Source: SpSt-1165 sp964391725 (GTDB lineage: Bacteria > Chloroflexota > Anaerolineae > Anaerolineales > Anaerolineaceae). From it: a DNA stretch of 64,000 nucleotides. Location: assembly GCA_964391725.1 (NCBI GenBank), contig CAYMNB010000008.1:1-64000 (forward strand), read 5' to 3'. The notes beneath the pieces are model-generated. The model did no database searches. It was not told the DNA's origin and worked only from the letters and a program-made list of their open reading frames with translations. Both the position numbers and the translations under genes were made by a program. How positions within the stretch are numbered: position 1 is the stretch's first letter; each line of letters starts with the position of its first letter. This document shows positions 43,166 through 51,817 of the stretch, piece by piece.

Positions 43166-44285
43166 CTTTGCTGCCCTCCATGGCTATGTTGTATGCAGTA
43201 ACCAGTTCTTTGAAATTCTCAGGCCAATTGGCGCGTTTCTCCGCAGTTTCTCTGGCGTTTCTGCCCATCTGCTTCCATCTTAATGGGTCTACCGCTGCGA
43301 TTTCCTGCAGTTTTGCGCTCAGTGCCTGCCAATCACCGACAGGAAAGAACCAGCCATTCTCTCCCTCGACCACCCATTCACGGTTGCCGGGAATATCAGA
43401 AACGATTGCCGGTGTGGCGCAAGCCAGCGATTCCATCAACGACACTGATGAACCATCGGTCAATGAAGCGCTGACATACACATCGGCCGCACGATAATAA
43501 GCTGGCAGATCTGCATATTGGGTCCTGCCGCCCACCCAGACCTTGTCCGCAACACCGGCTTCCGTGATCATCGCCTGCAAAGCCTGAGCCTGAGAACCAC
43601 CCCCCAGTAATATCAATCGCAGTCGTGGATTCCGCGCAGCAGCATCAATAAACCCCTGTACTGCCGTACCCACATCATAAACAGGCTCCCATGCCCGTGT
43701 GGATAACACCACGATTTCATTATTATCCCAGCCCAGTTGTTGACGAATGAACTGGTCTTTTTGTTCAGGACAAAAATGCCCTAAATCAACCCCCCACGGC
43801 AAGATCGTGATTCTCTCTGATGGAAAACCGAACTCTTTGGCCTTTTCTGCCACCGCTTGACAGTCACACACGAATGCATCCGAGTTTTCCAGGGTGAAAT
43901 GAGTATCTGCTAACATCCGGGGACTGCTGTCTGCATCCAGCAACAGATCATAGCCCCAGGACATCGTCACCAGCGGATGGAAGCCTGCCATAGACGTCAA
44001 CAACGCTGCCGTTTGAACCGAACCCGCATGCACCACATCAGGACGTACTGCCTCCAAAACTGTAACCAGGTCGCGCACCAAAGCAGGATACTCCTCACGG
44101 TCAACCGGCCGGCAGCCGCCAGTCCAGCGCACCGGGTTCACGCCGGCAGGCAGCGGCCGGTATTCACGCTCAACTCCGCGCTTTTCAAGGCGCAGAGAGA
44201 AAACTTCGTGTTCCGTTTCAGCCAGCGCGCTGAGAAAGCGATGGTCATGCGGGGTGTAATCTTTGGTGAAATACAGAACACGCAC
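43158..44285 (-). CDS. GT4 glycosyltransferase of the polysaccharide operon
   Basis: A 375-residue GT-B enzyme. RVLYFTKDYTPHDHRFLSALAETEHEV starts the acceptor domain. VVLSTRAWEPVYDVGTAVQGFI starts the donor domain, and VSASLTDGSSVSLMESLACATPAIVSD is the GT4 donor loop. The start is a GTG whose first base is the last base of the NeuB stop (TAGTG), so translation is directly coupled to the synthase. It is a candidate transferase for the nonulosonate, although GT4 donors are more often UDP or GDP sugars. Confidence 0.87.
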   Translation of the reverse strand: MRVLYFTKDYTPHDHRFLSALAETEHEVFSLRLEKRGVEREYRPLPAGVNPVRWTGGCRPVDREEYPALVRDLVTVLEAVRPDVVHAGSVQTAALLTSMAGFHPLVTMSWGYDLLLDADSSPRMLADTHFTLENSDAFVCDCQAVAEKAKEFGFPSERITILPWGVDLGHFCPEQKDQFIRQQLGWDNNEIVVLSTRAWEPVYDVGTAVQGFIDAAARNPRLRLILLGGGSQAQALQAMITEAGVADKVWVGGRTQYADLPAYYRAADVYVSASLTDGSSVSLMESLACATPAIVSDIPGNREWVVEGENGWFFPVGDWQALSAKLQEIAAVDPLRWKQMGRNARETAEKRANWPENFKELVTAYNIAMEGSKDA

Positions 44286-45352
44286 TACGCACCCACATCT
44301 ACCCAGCGGATTTCTTTACCTTCTGGCAGGTCATGCACAGCACTGGAGCCAATCAACTGGTTGATCTCATACGGCTTAACCGCTCCGGGTGTGGCCGGAC
44401 GCAACACCTTGAGCATATCACGTTGGATTACCTCACCGGCTTTGATCGCCCGGGCAGCCCTCACGCAGCGCTGCTGCACCACCACAGTGTCCTGCTCGTT
44501 GCCTGCCACAACTTTATCAGCGCTGCCGAGAGCGCGTTCCAACTGCCTGGTGTTGATCACCATCGCTGCCCAGGTGTGGGGATTCATGGCAAATTTGTGA
44601 TCCGGCCCTTCGCGGTCATTGTCATCGGTGAAGTGCTTTTCGATCACCCGCGCACCCAATGCCACCGCCCCCAACACTGTGGCATGCCCATGGGTATGAT
44701 CTGACAGGCCGACCACCAAATCAGGAAACATAGTCTGGTAGGTTTGCAGCACCCGCAGGTGGATATGGTCAAAGTTGCCATCCGCCGCGGTGTAATTGGT
44801 GTTACATTGCAGCAGAATTAGTTGAGGGTTGATTTTCAAAATGGCATGTACTGCGCGCTGCACATCACCGATGTCGGCAGCGCCAGTTGCCAGGATCACA
44901 GGCTTGTTCTTGGAAGCCATCCGCTCTAATACTTCCAACCAGGTGATATCGCCCGAACCGATCTTATAGGCAGGCACATAAGGGTCCAGCATATCAATGG
45001 CATCGAAATCATAGGGCGATGAAAAGTAATCGATACCGGCCTCGTCGCAGGTTTCTTTCAGGATCGGTGTCCACTCAAACGGGATTGAGGCATCTGCGTA
45101 CACTTCGACCACAGATCGCTTCCAATTTGCCTGGTGACTGACCTGTGAGTTCATGTGGGTAAAACCATAATCCGAAACGATCTCCGGCGCACGGAAATTC
45201 TGAAACTTGGCGGCATCTGCCCCGGCTTGCGCTGCCATGTGGATCAATGCTTTGGCACGCTCCAGGTTGCCGTCATGGTTGGCAGCGATGTCGGCAATGA
45301 AATAGGTCGGATGATCACCACCGATAGGTTTGTTATTTATTTTCATCTCCAT
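44285..45352 (-). CDS. NeuB/SpsE-like N-acetylneuraminate-type synthase
   Basis: A 355-residue PEP-dependent nonulosonate synthase. The TIM barrel begins PTYFIADIAANHDGNLERAKALI. KFQNFRAPEIVS, the FEWTPILKETCDEAGIDYFSSPYD segment and YKIGSGDI are conserved, and GLSDHTHGHATVLGAVALGARVIEKHFTDD holds the metal-binding His residues. The C-terminal SAF domain (AARAIKAGEVIQRDML) closes the substrate. It condenses PEP with an amino sugar such as ManNAc or a bacillosamine-derived hexose. AAGGAG precedes the ATG. No NeuC, PseB or PseC homologue is in the window. Confidence 0.93.
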   Translation of the reverse strand: MEMKINNKPIGGDHPTYFIADIAANHDGNLERAKALIHMAAQAGADAAKFQNFRAPEIVSDYGFTHMNSQVSHQANWKRSVVEVYADASIPFEWTPILKETCDEAGIDYFSSPYDFDAIDMLDPYVPAYKIGSGDITWLEVLERMASKNKPVILATGAADIGDVQRAVHAILKINPQLILLQCNTNYTAADGNFDHIHLRVLQTYQTMFPDLVVGLSDHTHGHATVLGAVALGARVIEKHFTDDNDREGPDHKFAMNPHTWAAMVINTRQLERALGSADKVVAGNEQDTVVVQQRCVRAARAIKAGEVIQRDMLKVLRPATPGAVKPYEINQLIGSSAVHDLPEGKEIRWVDVGA

Positions 45353-45364
45353 CTTGTGCTCTCC

Positions 45365-46282
45365 TTATCCACCTACCGACATCAATCGCTGGCGGTAACC
45401 ATCTTGTGATTGCTGTTTCAGTCGTTCCAAGCCGTCCGCCACCGTCGGCAGTGGTGCGCCAAGTGCGGCTTTCAATTTCGACACATCCAAAGTCAAATCC
45501 GGCGAACGCACCGCGCCCAATGCCGCCTCTTTCCACGAAACCGGTTCGATCAACCCCGGATCAAATCCAAAGGTTCGCGCCAGCCGGCAGCCGAATTCAT
45601 ATTTGCTCAATGCTTCGTCCACACTCACGTGATACAAACCATGCAGGTTCTTTTCGAGCATCTTGAAAAGAACGTCTACCAAGTCACACACCATCATCGG
45701 GCTATAGAAAAGGTCAATGAACCCATTCAAATGGTTTCCCGACCGCAAATGATTGTAAAAGAATTCGCACAGACTACGCTTGCCTGAAAGACTCCACCCA
45801 TAAAAGTTGATCCTCGCGATAATGGCTTCGGCATTTAGCTCCCCCACTACCTGTTCAGCCTGCAATTTGGTGCGTGCATAATGATTGATCGGATTTGGCA
45901 GATCGCTCTCTGCGTAGTTCCCCTTTTGCCCATCAAACACGGCATCCGTTGACAGGTGGATAAAAGGAATAGAAAGAGATGCCGCCTTTTGCGCGATCTC
46001 CGCCGGCAGTTGGGTGTTCAACTGCTCCGCCAGGCCTGGATCGTGTTCACAAGCATCCAGGCTGGCTACCGCTGCGCAATTGATAATCAGATCCGGTTTG
46101 GTGTCTTCGATCAGGCGTGACACAGCCCCCGTTTGTGTGAGGTCGCTTTGCCGCACAGTAAATGGTGCTTGCGGTAGAATCTGGTTATGAACGGTTCCAA
46201 ACACCTCCATGCTACCATGTTTCATCATGGCCAGGTTGAGGCCAAACAAACCGCTCACACCGAGAATCAACAAACGTTTCAT
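45365..46282 (-). CDS. RmlD-like dTDP-4-dehydrorhamnose reductase / SDR
   Basis: A 305-residue extended short-chain dehydrogenase. The Rossmann motif is LGVSGLFGLNLA near residues 7-18. LIINCAAVASLDACEHDPGLAEQLNTQLPAEIAQKA is the RmlD family block, and STDAVFDG with YARTKLQAEQVV gives the YxxxK catalytic pair. It probably makes a 6-deoxy or keto-reduced nucleotide sugar. I chose the ATG at 46282; a longer frame exists upstream but its extra 55 residues are basic and unlike the family. It precedes neuB by 12 bases. Confidence 0.88.
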   Translation of the reverse strand: MKRLLILGVSGLFGLNLAMMKHGSMEVFGTVHNQILPQAPFTVRQSDLTQTGAVSRLIEDTKPDLIINCAAVASLDACEHDPGLAEQLNTQLPAEIAQKAASLSIPFIHLSTDAVFDGQKGNYAESDLPNPINHYARTKLQAEQVVGELNAEAIIARINFYGWSLSGKRSLCEFFYNHLRSGNHLNGFIDLFYSPMMVCDLVDVLFKMLEKNLHGLYHVSVDEALSKYEFGCRLARTFGFDPGLIEPVSWKEAALGAVRSPDLTLDVSKLKAALGAPLPTVADGLERLKQQSQDGYRQRLMSVGG

Positions 46283-46319
46283 CAGCGCTGCCTGCCGTTC
46301 ATTTCTGTGTGACGCCCGT

Positions 46320-47951
46320 TCAGTTCTTCTTTTCCACAACTTGCTGCCAGTCGATAGGTTCACCGACAAGATAAGCAAAGGTATCTCGGTATCGCTGCCA
46401 ATGTTTTTGACTGGTGATGTGCGTGATCGATTTCTCGCTGTAGTCATTCCACTTTTTTACAAGATGCCAGGGAAATGGCAGTGGATAATCAAAGAAAAAG
46501 CTATACGCATACAGCCACGCAGACTTCACATCTTCTTCTGACAACATATATTTTTGCGGTTCCTGCAAAACTCCACCAAGGGTTTTATAGTACTGCACCC
46601 ACGAGTAAGGATCCAAAGTAAAGCCTCGCCCACGGTAATGGGTATCACCAATCACGATCACTGGTTTACCGCGCATCGCCATTTCCATACCCACGGTGGT
46701 CGTGAAAACCAGACCCAGTGTGGCGATATCCATCAGGTCATAGGTGTTGACTTTTTCGTCAGCAGGAATAATAACGATGTGCTTTGGCAGCTCGGGAATC
46801 ACAGATTTTATCACATCCACAATCGATTGCCCCTCTGCCAGCATCTCACCCGGATGGACCCGTATCACCAATTGTATGTCTGGCCGTCCCAAAAAATATT
46901 GCAGCGTGCGACACACCCAATCTTCCATCGATTTTGTAAAGATGTTGCGCCCCAATGTGAGGCTGTCGCCAAGCACATTGGTCGGCAGCAGTACGATAGG
47001 ACGGTCATCCAATCCCAGGTTCTGGCGGATGGCTTCTCCCCCTTCCGACGGCTGTCCCTGCCACAGTCTTGAAAAATTCTCCCACAACGTGGCGTTCTGG
47101 CGCGCGGAAAACAAGGCTCGAATTTCCTCCCATTGTTCATTTGTCAGAGAGGTATTCTTACGCACCTCCCACAACGGCGCCGTGTTCTGACGCATCACTT
47201 CTTCATCCTGTGCCAGCCATATGTGGTCTCGCTTGTCACTGAATTCATAGGTGACGGTTTTTAAGCCAAGATGTTTGGCATACCGAAAGAGCACGCCCAT
47301 TTCCTGAATAGTACCGTTCGGAACGATAACAACGTCAGGGTGATTTTCCTCAAAGTAGTCCATAGCTACCCTTGCTGCACGCGCGTTGCGATCCATGCGG
47401 AATTTAAATAAGTTACTTTCTTCATCCACCTCTTCATTGCGCAAGGTGTACATGCAATCCAGATGTGAGACCTCTGTGACAATATCCTGCAAAGCAGGCG
47501 TCAATTGGCGGTACTGTGCTGTAATCTTCAGAAATGAAACATTTTTCAAGTGTGGTTCCGCAGTAGAAAGCACCTGTCGCGCATACGCATTCTGCTGCCT
47601 CAGGTCAAACGCAGAAACATCCGTCAGCCAATCCTCATACGGCAGGTAACCGAGGGTAACGTCATGCCCAAGGGCTGCCAAACCCAAGCCAACCAAAGAA
47701 GCATGGGTAATCCAGTAATGAAGGCTGGCGAAGAGAAAGATGCTCTTCGGTTCTGTGGTCTTCACTGATTCATCTACTCCCGAAATGTCTTCAAGGATCT
47801 TCGGAATATGTTTCTCCAATTCGCCCAGATTAAACCTGGAATTTAGCGGTTTGTTATACTGCTGACGCAGTTGATAATACATCTCTGCCGTCCAGGGCAG
47901 ATACCCCAACAATTGTTTGATAGTTTCTTTGTTATTCACAGCAGCAGTCAT
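46320..47951 (-). CDS. KpsS/capsule-type polysaccharide biosynthesis protein
   Basis: A 543-residue soluble GT-B-like protein. Residues ~80-250 hold an N-terminal Rossmann domain (HYWITHASLVGLGLAALGHDVTLGYLP). From ~330 (RPIVLLPTNVLGDSLTLG) a C-terminal domain includes VIRVHPGE and VFTTTVGMEMAMRGKPVIVIGDTHYRGRGFT. That resembles the capsule KpsS/LipB and CDP-glycerol transferase group, which add the linker or first sugars of exported glycans. Its ATG overlaps the Wzt stop as ATGA. The family call is by pattern; a bifunctional or lipid-acceptor role is possible. Confidence 0.75.
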   Translation of the reverse strand: MTAAVNNKETIKQLLGYLPWTAEMYYQLRQQYNKPLNSRFNLGELEKHIPKILEDISGVDESVKTTEPKSIFLFASLHYWITHASLVGLGLAALGHDVTLGYLPYEDWLTDVSAFDLRQQNAYARQVLSTAEPHLKNVSFLKITAQYRQLTPALQDIVTEVSHLDCMYTLRNEEVDEESNLFKFRMDRNARAARVAMDYFEENHPDVVIVPNGTIQEMGVLFRYAKHLGLKTVTYEFSDKRDHIWLAQDEEVMRQNTAPLWEVRKNTSLTNEQWEEIRALFSARQNATLWENFSRLWQGQPSEGGEAIRQNLGLDDRPIVLLPTNVLGDSLTLGRNIFTKSMEDWVCRTLQYFLGRPDIQLVIRVHPGEMLAEGQSIVDVIKSVIPELPKHIVIIPADEKVNTYDLMDIATLGLVFTTTVGMEMAMRGKPVIVIGDTHYRGRGFTLDPYSWVQYYKTLGGVLQEPQKYMLSEEDVKSAWLYAYSFFFDYPLPFPWHLVKKWNDYSEKSITHITSQKHWQRYRDTFAYLVGEPIDWQQVVEKKN

Positions 47952-49198
47952 TGTTTCAATATCCTCCAATCCAATTTTGGCCTCAGCGGGCCCACCCGGG
48001 ATTCCACCCAGTGTTTTCCCGGAGCACCTGCACCATCGACATGGAATACCAGGGCATGCTCATCTTGAAAATAACGCTTCACCCGAAATGCACTGGCATT
48101 CATCCCCAAAATATACTTTCCTTCGTTGAGCCAGTCTGCCGGCACCAGGCAGCGACTGATATAGCGACCGGGATCACGCGTGGCATATTGAGCAAAAAAT
48201 TGCGGGTCATCTGTGTCGAATGAGGCGAAGATATACTCTCCGCGCGAATTCATCAAGTAAATGCCCACCCTTAACCCGCTGATCGGGGACGTCAGTTCAT
48301 ACTCAAGTTCGACAACAATCGGATGGGTACTACGCACCGATTCGGTGAATGATCTGCCTTCATTCTGTACACGCATGGCAATCGGCCGAAATGGTGCCGC
48401 AGAAGGGGGAATTTCCTCATCACACCAAAGTCGCTGCCCTTCTTCGGCAAACCCTTCTGCCAGATAGAAATCTACTGCCTCCGGTGTGGGCGCGCGTTTC
48501 ACGATATTGCCATGATTCAGGACAATTGCCTCCTGCGTCAGCCGCAAGATGGCGCTCATATTATGACTGACGAATAACACCGTGCGCCCTTCGGTAGAGA
48601 CATCCTGCATCTTGCCAAGACACTTGCGCTGGAAATCAGCATCTCCCACCGCCAGCACCTCATCCACCACCAAAATCTCTGGCTCCAAATGCGCTGCCAC
48701 CGAAAACGCCAGACGCATTTGCATACCGCTGGAATAGCGTTTGATTGGCGTGTCGATAAATTTCTCCACTTCAGAAAAATCAATGATCTCGTCCAGCTTG
48801 CGGTCTATATCACTGCGGTGCATGCCCAGGATGGCACCATTCAGATAGATATTTTCACGCCCGGTCAATTCCGGGTGAAAACCCGTACCAACCTCCAGCA
48901 GCGCCCCGACCCGCCCGTGGATTTCAGCATACCCTTCCGAAGGTTCTGTCACGCGTGACAATATCTTCAACAGCGTGGATTTGCCAGCGCCATTGCGTCC
49001 GATAATGCCGATTACCGAACCACGTTCGATCTCGAAACTGACATCCCGCAACGCCCACAACACTTCGCCCTCATGCCCATTTTTCTTCCGTTGGAACCAT
49101 TGCGGCAAAGATTCACGCAAGGTCTGATATGCCAGCACCTGTGAACCCAACCGGTATTGTTTGCCCAATTTATGCGCGCGGATAGAGATTTCTGCCAT
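47948..49198 (-). CDS. ABC exporter ATPase with Wzt-type C-terminal domain
   Basis: A 416-residue protein. The ABC domain has GRNGAGKS at 67-74, YSSGMQMRLAFSVA near 155 and ILVVDEVLAVGDADFQ, as in Wzt/TagH/KpsT exporters of polysaccharide. Residues ~270-416 form a beta-rich Wzt_C-like domain that in O-antigen systems recognises the chain-terminating sugar. The N-terminal ~40 residues include a basic insert (FQRKKNGHEGEV). GGAG precedes the ATG. It is adjacent to its permease and couples to the KpsS-like gene. Confidence 0.92.
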   Translation of the reverse strand: MAEISIRAHKLGKQYRLGSQVLAYQTLRESLPQWFQRKKNGHEGEVLWALRDVSFEIERGSVIGIIGRNGAGKSTLLKILSRVTEPSEGYAEIHGRVGALLEVGTGFHPELTGRENIYLNGAILGMHRSDIDRKLDEIIDFSEVEKFIDTPIKRYSSGMQMRLAFSVAAHLEPEILVVDEVLAVGDADFQRKCLGKMQDVSTEGRTVLFVSHNMSAILRLTQEAIVLNHGNIVKRAPTPEAVDFYLAEGFAEEGQRLWCDEEIPPSAAPFRPIAMRVQNEGRSFTESVRSTHPIVVELEYELTSPISGLRVGIYLMNSRGEYIFASFDTDDPQFFAQYATRDPGRYISRCLVPADWLNEGKYILGMNASAFRVKRYFQDEHALVFHVDGAGAPGKHWVESRVGPLRPKLDWRILKQ

Positions 49199-49207
49199 GT
49201 TTTCTCC

Positions 49208-50047
49208 TTAGACCATGTCCGCAAACAAACGTTCCATAAAACGGAAATAGAACAGCCCGCTGACCAACACCACCAACGACACACCCACCGACAACAAGAT
49301 CATATTGATAGGTAAAGTTGGTACTGTTCCCAGCATCGCCCAGCGGAATCCTTCCACCACACCCGTCATCGGGTTGAGATAATACAACATTCGCCAACGT
49401 TCAGGCACCATGCTGGCTGGATATACAATCGGGGTGATGAACATCCAGAATTGCGCAAGAAAAGGCATCACATAGGCAATGTCGCGGTATAGGACATTCA
49501 GGGCGGCAAACCACAACCCCACACCCAGCGCAGTGATCAAAGTCATGAGCAAGAACAGCGGCAGAGAAAGCATCGACCAACGCAATGGTGTCTGATAATA
49601 GATCATCAACCCCACCAGCACCACCAACGCAATCGCAAAATCGACCAACCCCGCCATGATCGAAGAAAGCGGCAGCACCAACCGCGGGAAATACACCTTG
49701 GTGATCATATGACGGTTCGCGACCAGCGAGCGTGCGGCATCTTGCAATGCTTTGCTGAACAATTGCCACGGCAGTAACGCTGTATAGGTGAAGATCGGAT
49801 AGGGCACCCCATCAGAAGGCACTGCTGCCAGGTTGCCAAAAAAAATCGTGAAGACAATCATCGTCATCACTGGTTGCAGGATCGCCCAGGCTGCCCCCAG
49901 CAAGGTTTGCTTGTAACGCACTTTGATGTCACGCCAAATCATGAAAAAGACCAATTCGCGATAAATCCACAAATCGCGCAAATTGAGGGCAGAAAAACCC
50001 TTTGGCGGTTTCAGCATAATCACTGGCAAAGGTGTCGATTCAGTCAT
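49208..50047 (-). CDS. ABC-2 type polysaccharide export permease (Wzm/TagG-like)
   Basis: A 279-residue membrane protein with about six hydrophobic segments. DLWIYRELVFFMIWRDIKVRYKQTLLGAAWAILQP is the conserved N-terminal coupling helix, and YLNPMTGVVEGFRWAMLG closes the family pattern. It forms the channel through which the lipid-linked glycan is flipped. GGAGG lies near the ATG. It follows the winged-helix regulator gene by 3 bases, so both are in one transcript. Confidence 0.92.
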   Translation of the reverse strand: MTESTPLPVIMLKPPKGFSALNLRDLWIYRELVFFMIWRDIKVRYKQTLLGAAWAILQPVMTMIVFTIFFGNLAAVPSDGVPYPIFTYTALLPWQLFSKALQDAARSLVANRHMITKVYFPRLVLPLSSIMAGLVDFAIALVVLVGLMIYYQTPLRWSMLSLPLFLLMTLITALGVGLWFAALNVLYRDIAYVMPFLAQFWMFITPIVYPASMVPERWRMLYYLNPMTGVVEGFRWAMLGTVPTLPINMILLSVGVSLVVLVSGLFYFRFMERLFADMV

Positions 50048-50050
50048 CGA

Positions 50051-50539
50051 TCAGGGAACCTCCGTAGTTGTATCTTGCAGAAAAATCTTCAGGTGATCGA
50101 TCACCACCAAGGGCGCATGTGAACCCTCAGGAGCGATCTCAATGCCATGTTCCAGACAGGTCAAACGGCAGATATCACGAATGTCTTCTGCACCGCCTGC
50201 CAGTTGAATCTCAGATATGCCCTGATCAATCAGTTTCTGCGCCATAGCCGTCATCCGTTTACGGATCAATCGATAAAGATCCATCGACGTTTTAACATAG
50301 TCAACGGTTAACTTCGCCCGCAGGGCAATGCCTTCAGGGGTGATAATGTAGCGCAACTTGCGCCTGCCAGCCCGTGTGGCCTTGATATAACCCTTCTCGA
50401 TCATACGTTTCAGGTGCCAGTTGACAGTACCAATCGCCACCCCCATCCTGTCTGCCAGGGTTGCCTGGGTGGTGTTTGGGTCTTCCTCGATCTGCTCAAG
50501 CAGTGCTAAATAGCGTTCTTGGGACGAAAATGCGTTCAT
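50051..50539 (-). CDS. Winged-helix regulator of the polysaccharide operon (EPS-associated MarR type)
   Basis: About 162 residues. A winged-helix domain fills ~8-75 (ALLEQIEEDPNTTQATLADRMGVAIGTVNWHLKRMIEKGYIKAT). A helical linker and a C-terminal strand-helix region follow (ISEIQLAGGAEDIRDICRLTCLEHGIEI), perhaps a ligand-binding domain. It resembles MarR-family regulators found with exopolysaccharide clusters in other phyla. It is first in the operon. Its promoter at 50563-50591 lies among repeated GGTC half-sites, which points to autoregulation. The ATG at 50539 follows a TTG 9 bases upstream. Confidence 0.85.
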   Translation of the reverse strand: MNAFSSQERYLALLEQIEEDPNTTQATLADRMGVAIGTVNWHLKRMIEKGYIKATRAGRRKLRYIITPEGIALRAKLTVDYVKTSMDLYRLIRKRMTAMAQKLIDQGISEIQLAGGAEDIRDICRLTCLEHGIEIAPEGSHAPLVVIDHLKIFLQDTTTEVP

Positions 50540-50540
50540 A

Positions 50541-50591
50541 GTGGTCAATTTTCAATGGTTGAATTATAAATTAGACCACCCAATTGGTCAA
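50541..50591 (-). promoter_or_regulatory. Promoter and operator of the polysaccharide operon
   Basis: On the minus strand, TTGACC (50586-50591), a 17-base spacer and TATAAT (50563-50568). Half-sites GTGGTC (50541-50546) and GACCAC (50574-50579) form a dyad with AATT flanks around the -10, and a third GGTCAA overlaps the -35. This is a likely binding site for the winged-helix protein it controls. Confidence 0.7.
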
Positions 50592-50612
50592 CCTACGCTA
50601 TTCATACGCCAC

Positions 50613-51743
50613 TCAGCGCCAGTGATCGAACTCTCCTTGTTCAGTTTGCATGATTTCTTCACCCTTGCGGCATGAAAAGAAGCGTCGGATGGGCGTCAAA
50701 TGCAGTTCCAACCTCTGTTCATCCGCCCAATACGTCAATTGCAGCCATTCTTTCAGCCCCAAAAGCATATCCCTTCCGTTATCCACATCGAAACGATAGG
50801 TCAACAGATAAGGATTGCCATGTTCTTCATCAGTTAGATAGTCAATCATCGGTTCTATTGCAGCGCGAACAGCCGTTGTATCTGGCCGTTCATGCAGACG
50901 TTCGATCGGTGCAACTGGCATATGCAAATTGGCGCGGAAAATTTTCAGAATACCCGGCCTGTGCAGCAGCAACGCCAGTGCCTGGTCATGTTTGATGCGC
51001 TGTTCGAGTGGAATCTCAACCCTTGTGCCTGTTTGATCATTCGCCTCCAGCATCAATGCAAAGGACTCTGATGCCACATCGTACATCTGCGCCAGCGTTT
51101 CTTGCGGCAGCAATTCATACACATGGTCCATCACTTTTTCGGAAAACTGGTGGTACACCACACGCGGGTCTTCTCCATCAGGAACCTTACAGGCAGGGAT
51201 GGGTTTGCCAACCACCATCCGCAGTACAGGGCGTTTGAAGGCAAAGATCGCATTGAGCGCTCCGTGTGTGCCGACCATACCGATCGGCACCACTGGTGCC
51301 CCTGAACGATGGCTTAAGAAAGCCACACCGCTTTTCGGTTTCATCGTGCCCGGATTCCACAAACCGCCTTCCGGGAATATCGCCAGATACGCGCCTTGCG
51401 CCACCACCGCCAGTGAATCGTTAAGAGCATGCCGTTCGGGTTTGCCGCGAAAAATCTCGATCATGCCATAAAAAACCATCACAGCTTTGCTGGAAGGCTC
51501 ATGCGGCACATCGACTGACCCGACAAATTCAACCTGGCGCGGCGAAAAAACAGCCAGCAACACCGGTTCCATCACCGCTACATGGTTGCCCACCAGGATA
51601 GCAGGGCCGGTTTTTGGAAAATTTTCCTTGCCTTCAATCTTTACCCGACAAACCAACGGCAGCAGCACCCGCCCTAAAACTCTCACCAGAAAACGCTTGA
51701 ACCGAAATCGGGGGTATTTGATCAGGCTTTTGTTACGCGGCAT
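50613..51743 (-). CDS. PlsC-family acyltransferase with unusual motif I
   Basis: A 376-residue lysophospholipid acyltransferase-like protein. Motif I reads NHVAVME (H54, E59), so the catalytic Asp of NHX4D is replaced by Glu. Motif III FPEGG is at 123-127 and VPIGMVG at about 152. A ~160-residue C-terminal extension is unlike plain PlsC. It may acylate glycerophospholipids or a glycan acceptor. It lies upstream of the polysaccharide operon promoter on the same strand with its own short 5' region. If the Glu is functional this would be a variant active site; if not, it may be inactive. Confidence 0.8.
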   Translation of the reverse strand: MPRNKSLIKYPRFRFKRFLVRVLGRVLLPLVCRVKIEGKENFPKTGPAILVGNHVAVMEPVLLAVFSPRQVEFVGSVDVPHEPSSKAVMVFYGMIEIFRGKPERHALNDSLAVVAQGAYLAIFPEGGLWNPGTMKPKSGVAFLSHRSGAPVVPIGMVGTHGALNAIFAFKRPVLRMVVGKPIPACKVPDGEDPRVVYHQFSEKVMDHVYELLPQETLAQMYDVASESFALMLEANDQTGTRVEIPLEQRIKHDQALALLLHRPGILKIFRANLHMPVAPIERLHERPDTTAVRAAIEPMIDYLTDEEHGNPYLLTYRFDVDNGRDMLLGLKEWLQLTYWADEQRLELHLTPIRRFFSCRKGEEIMQTEQGEFDHWR

Positions 51744-51817
51744 GGAATTACCTCACTTTGTTATCCGGAGGTCATTATACATCCAAAAAATGACAGGCAA
51801 AACGCCGGGTAATTTTT

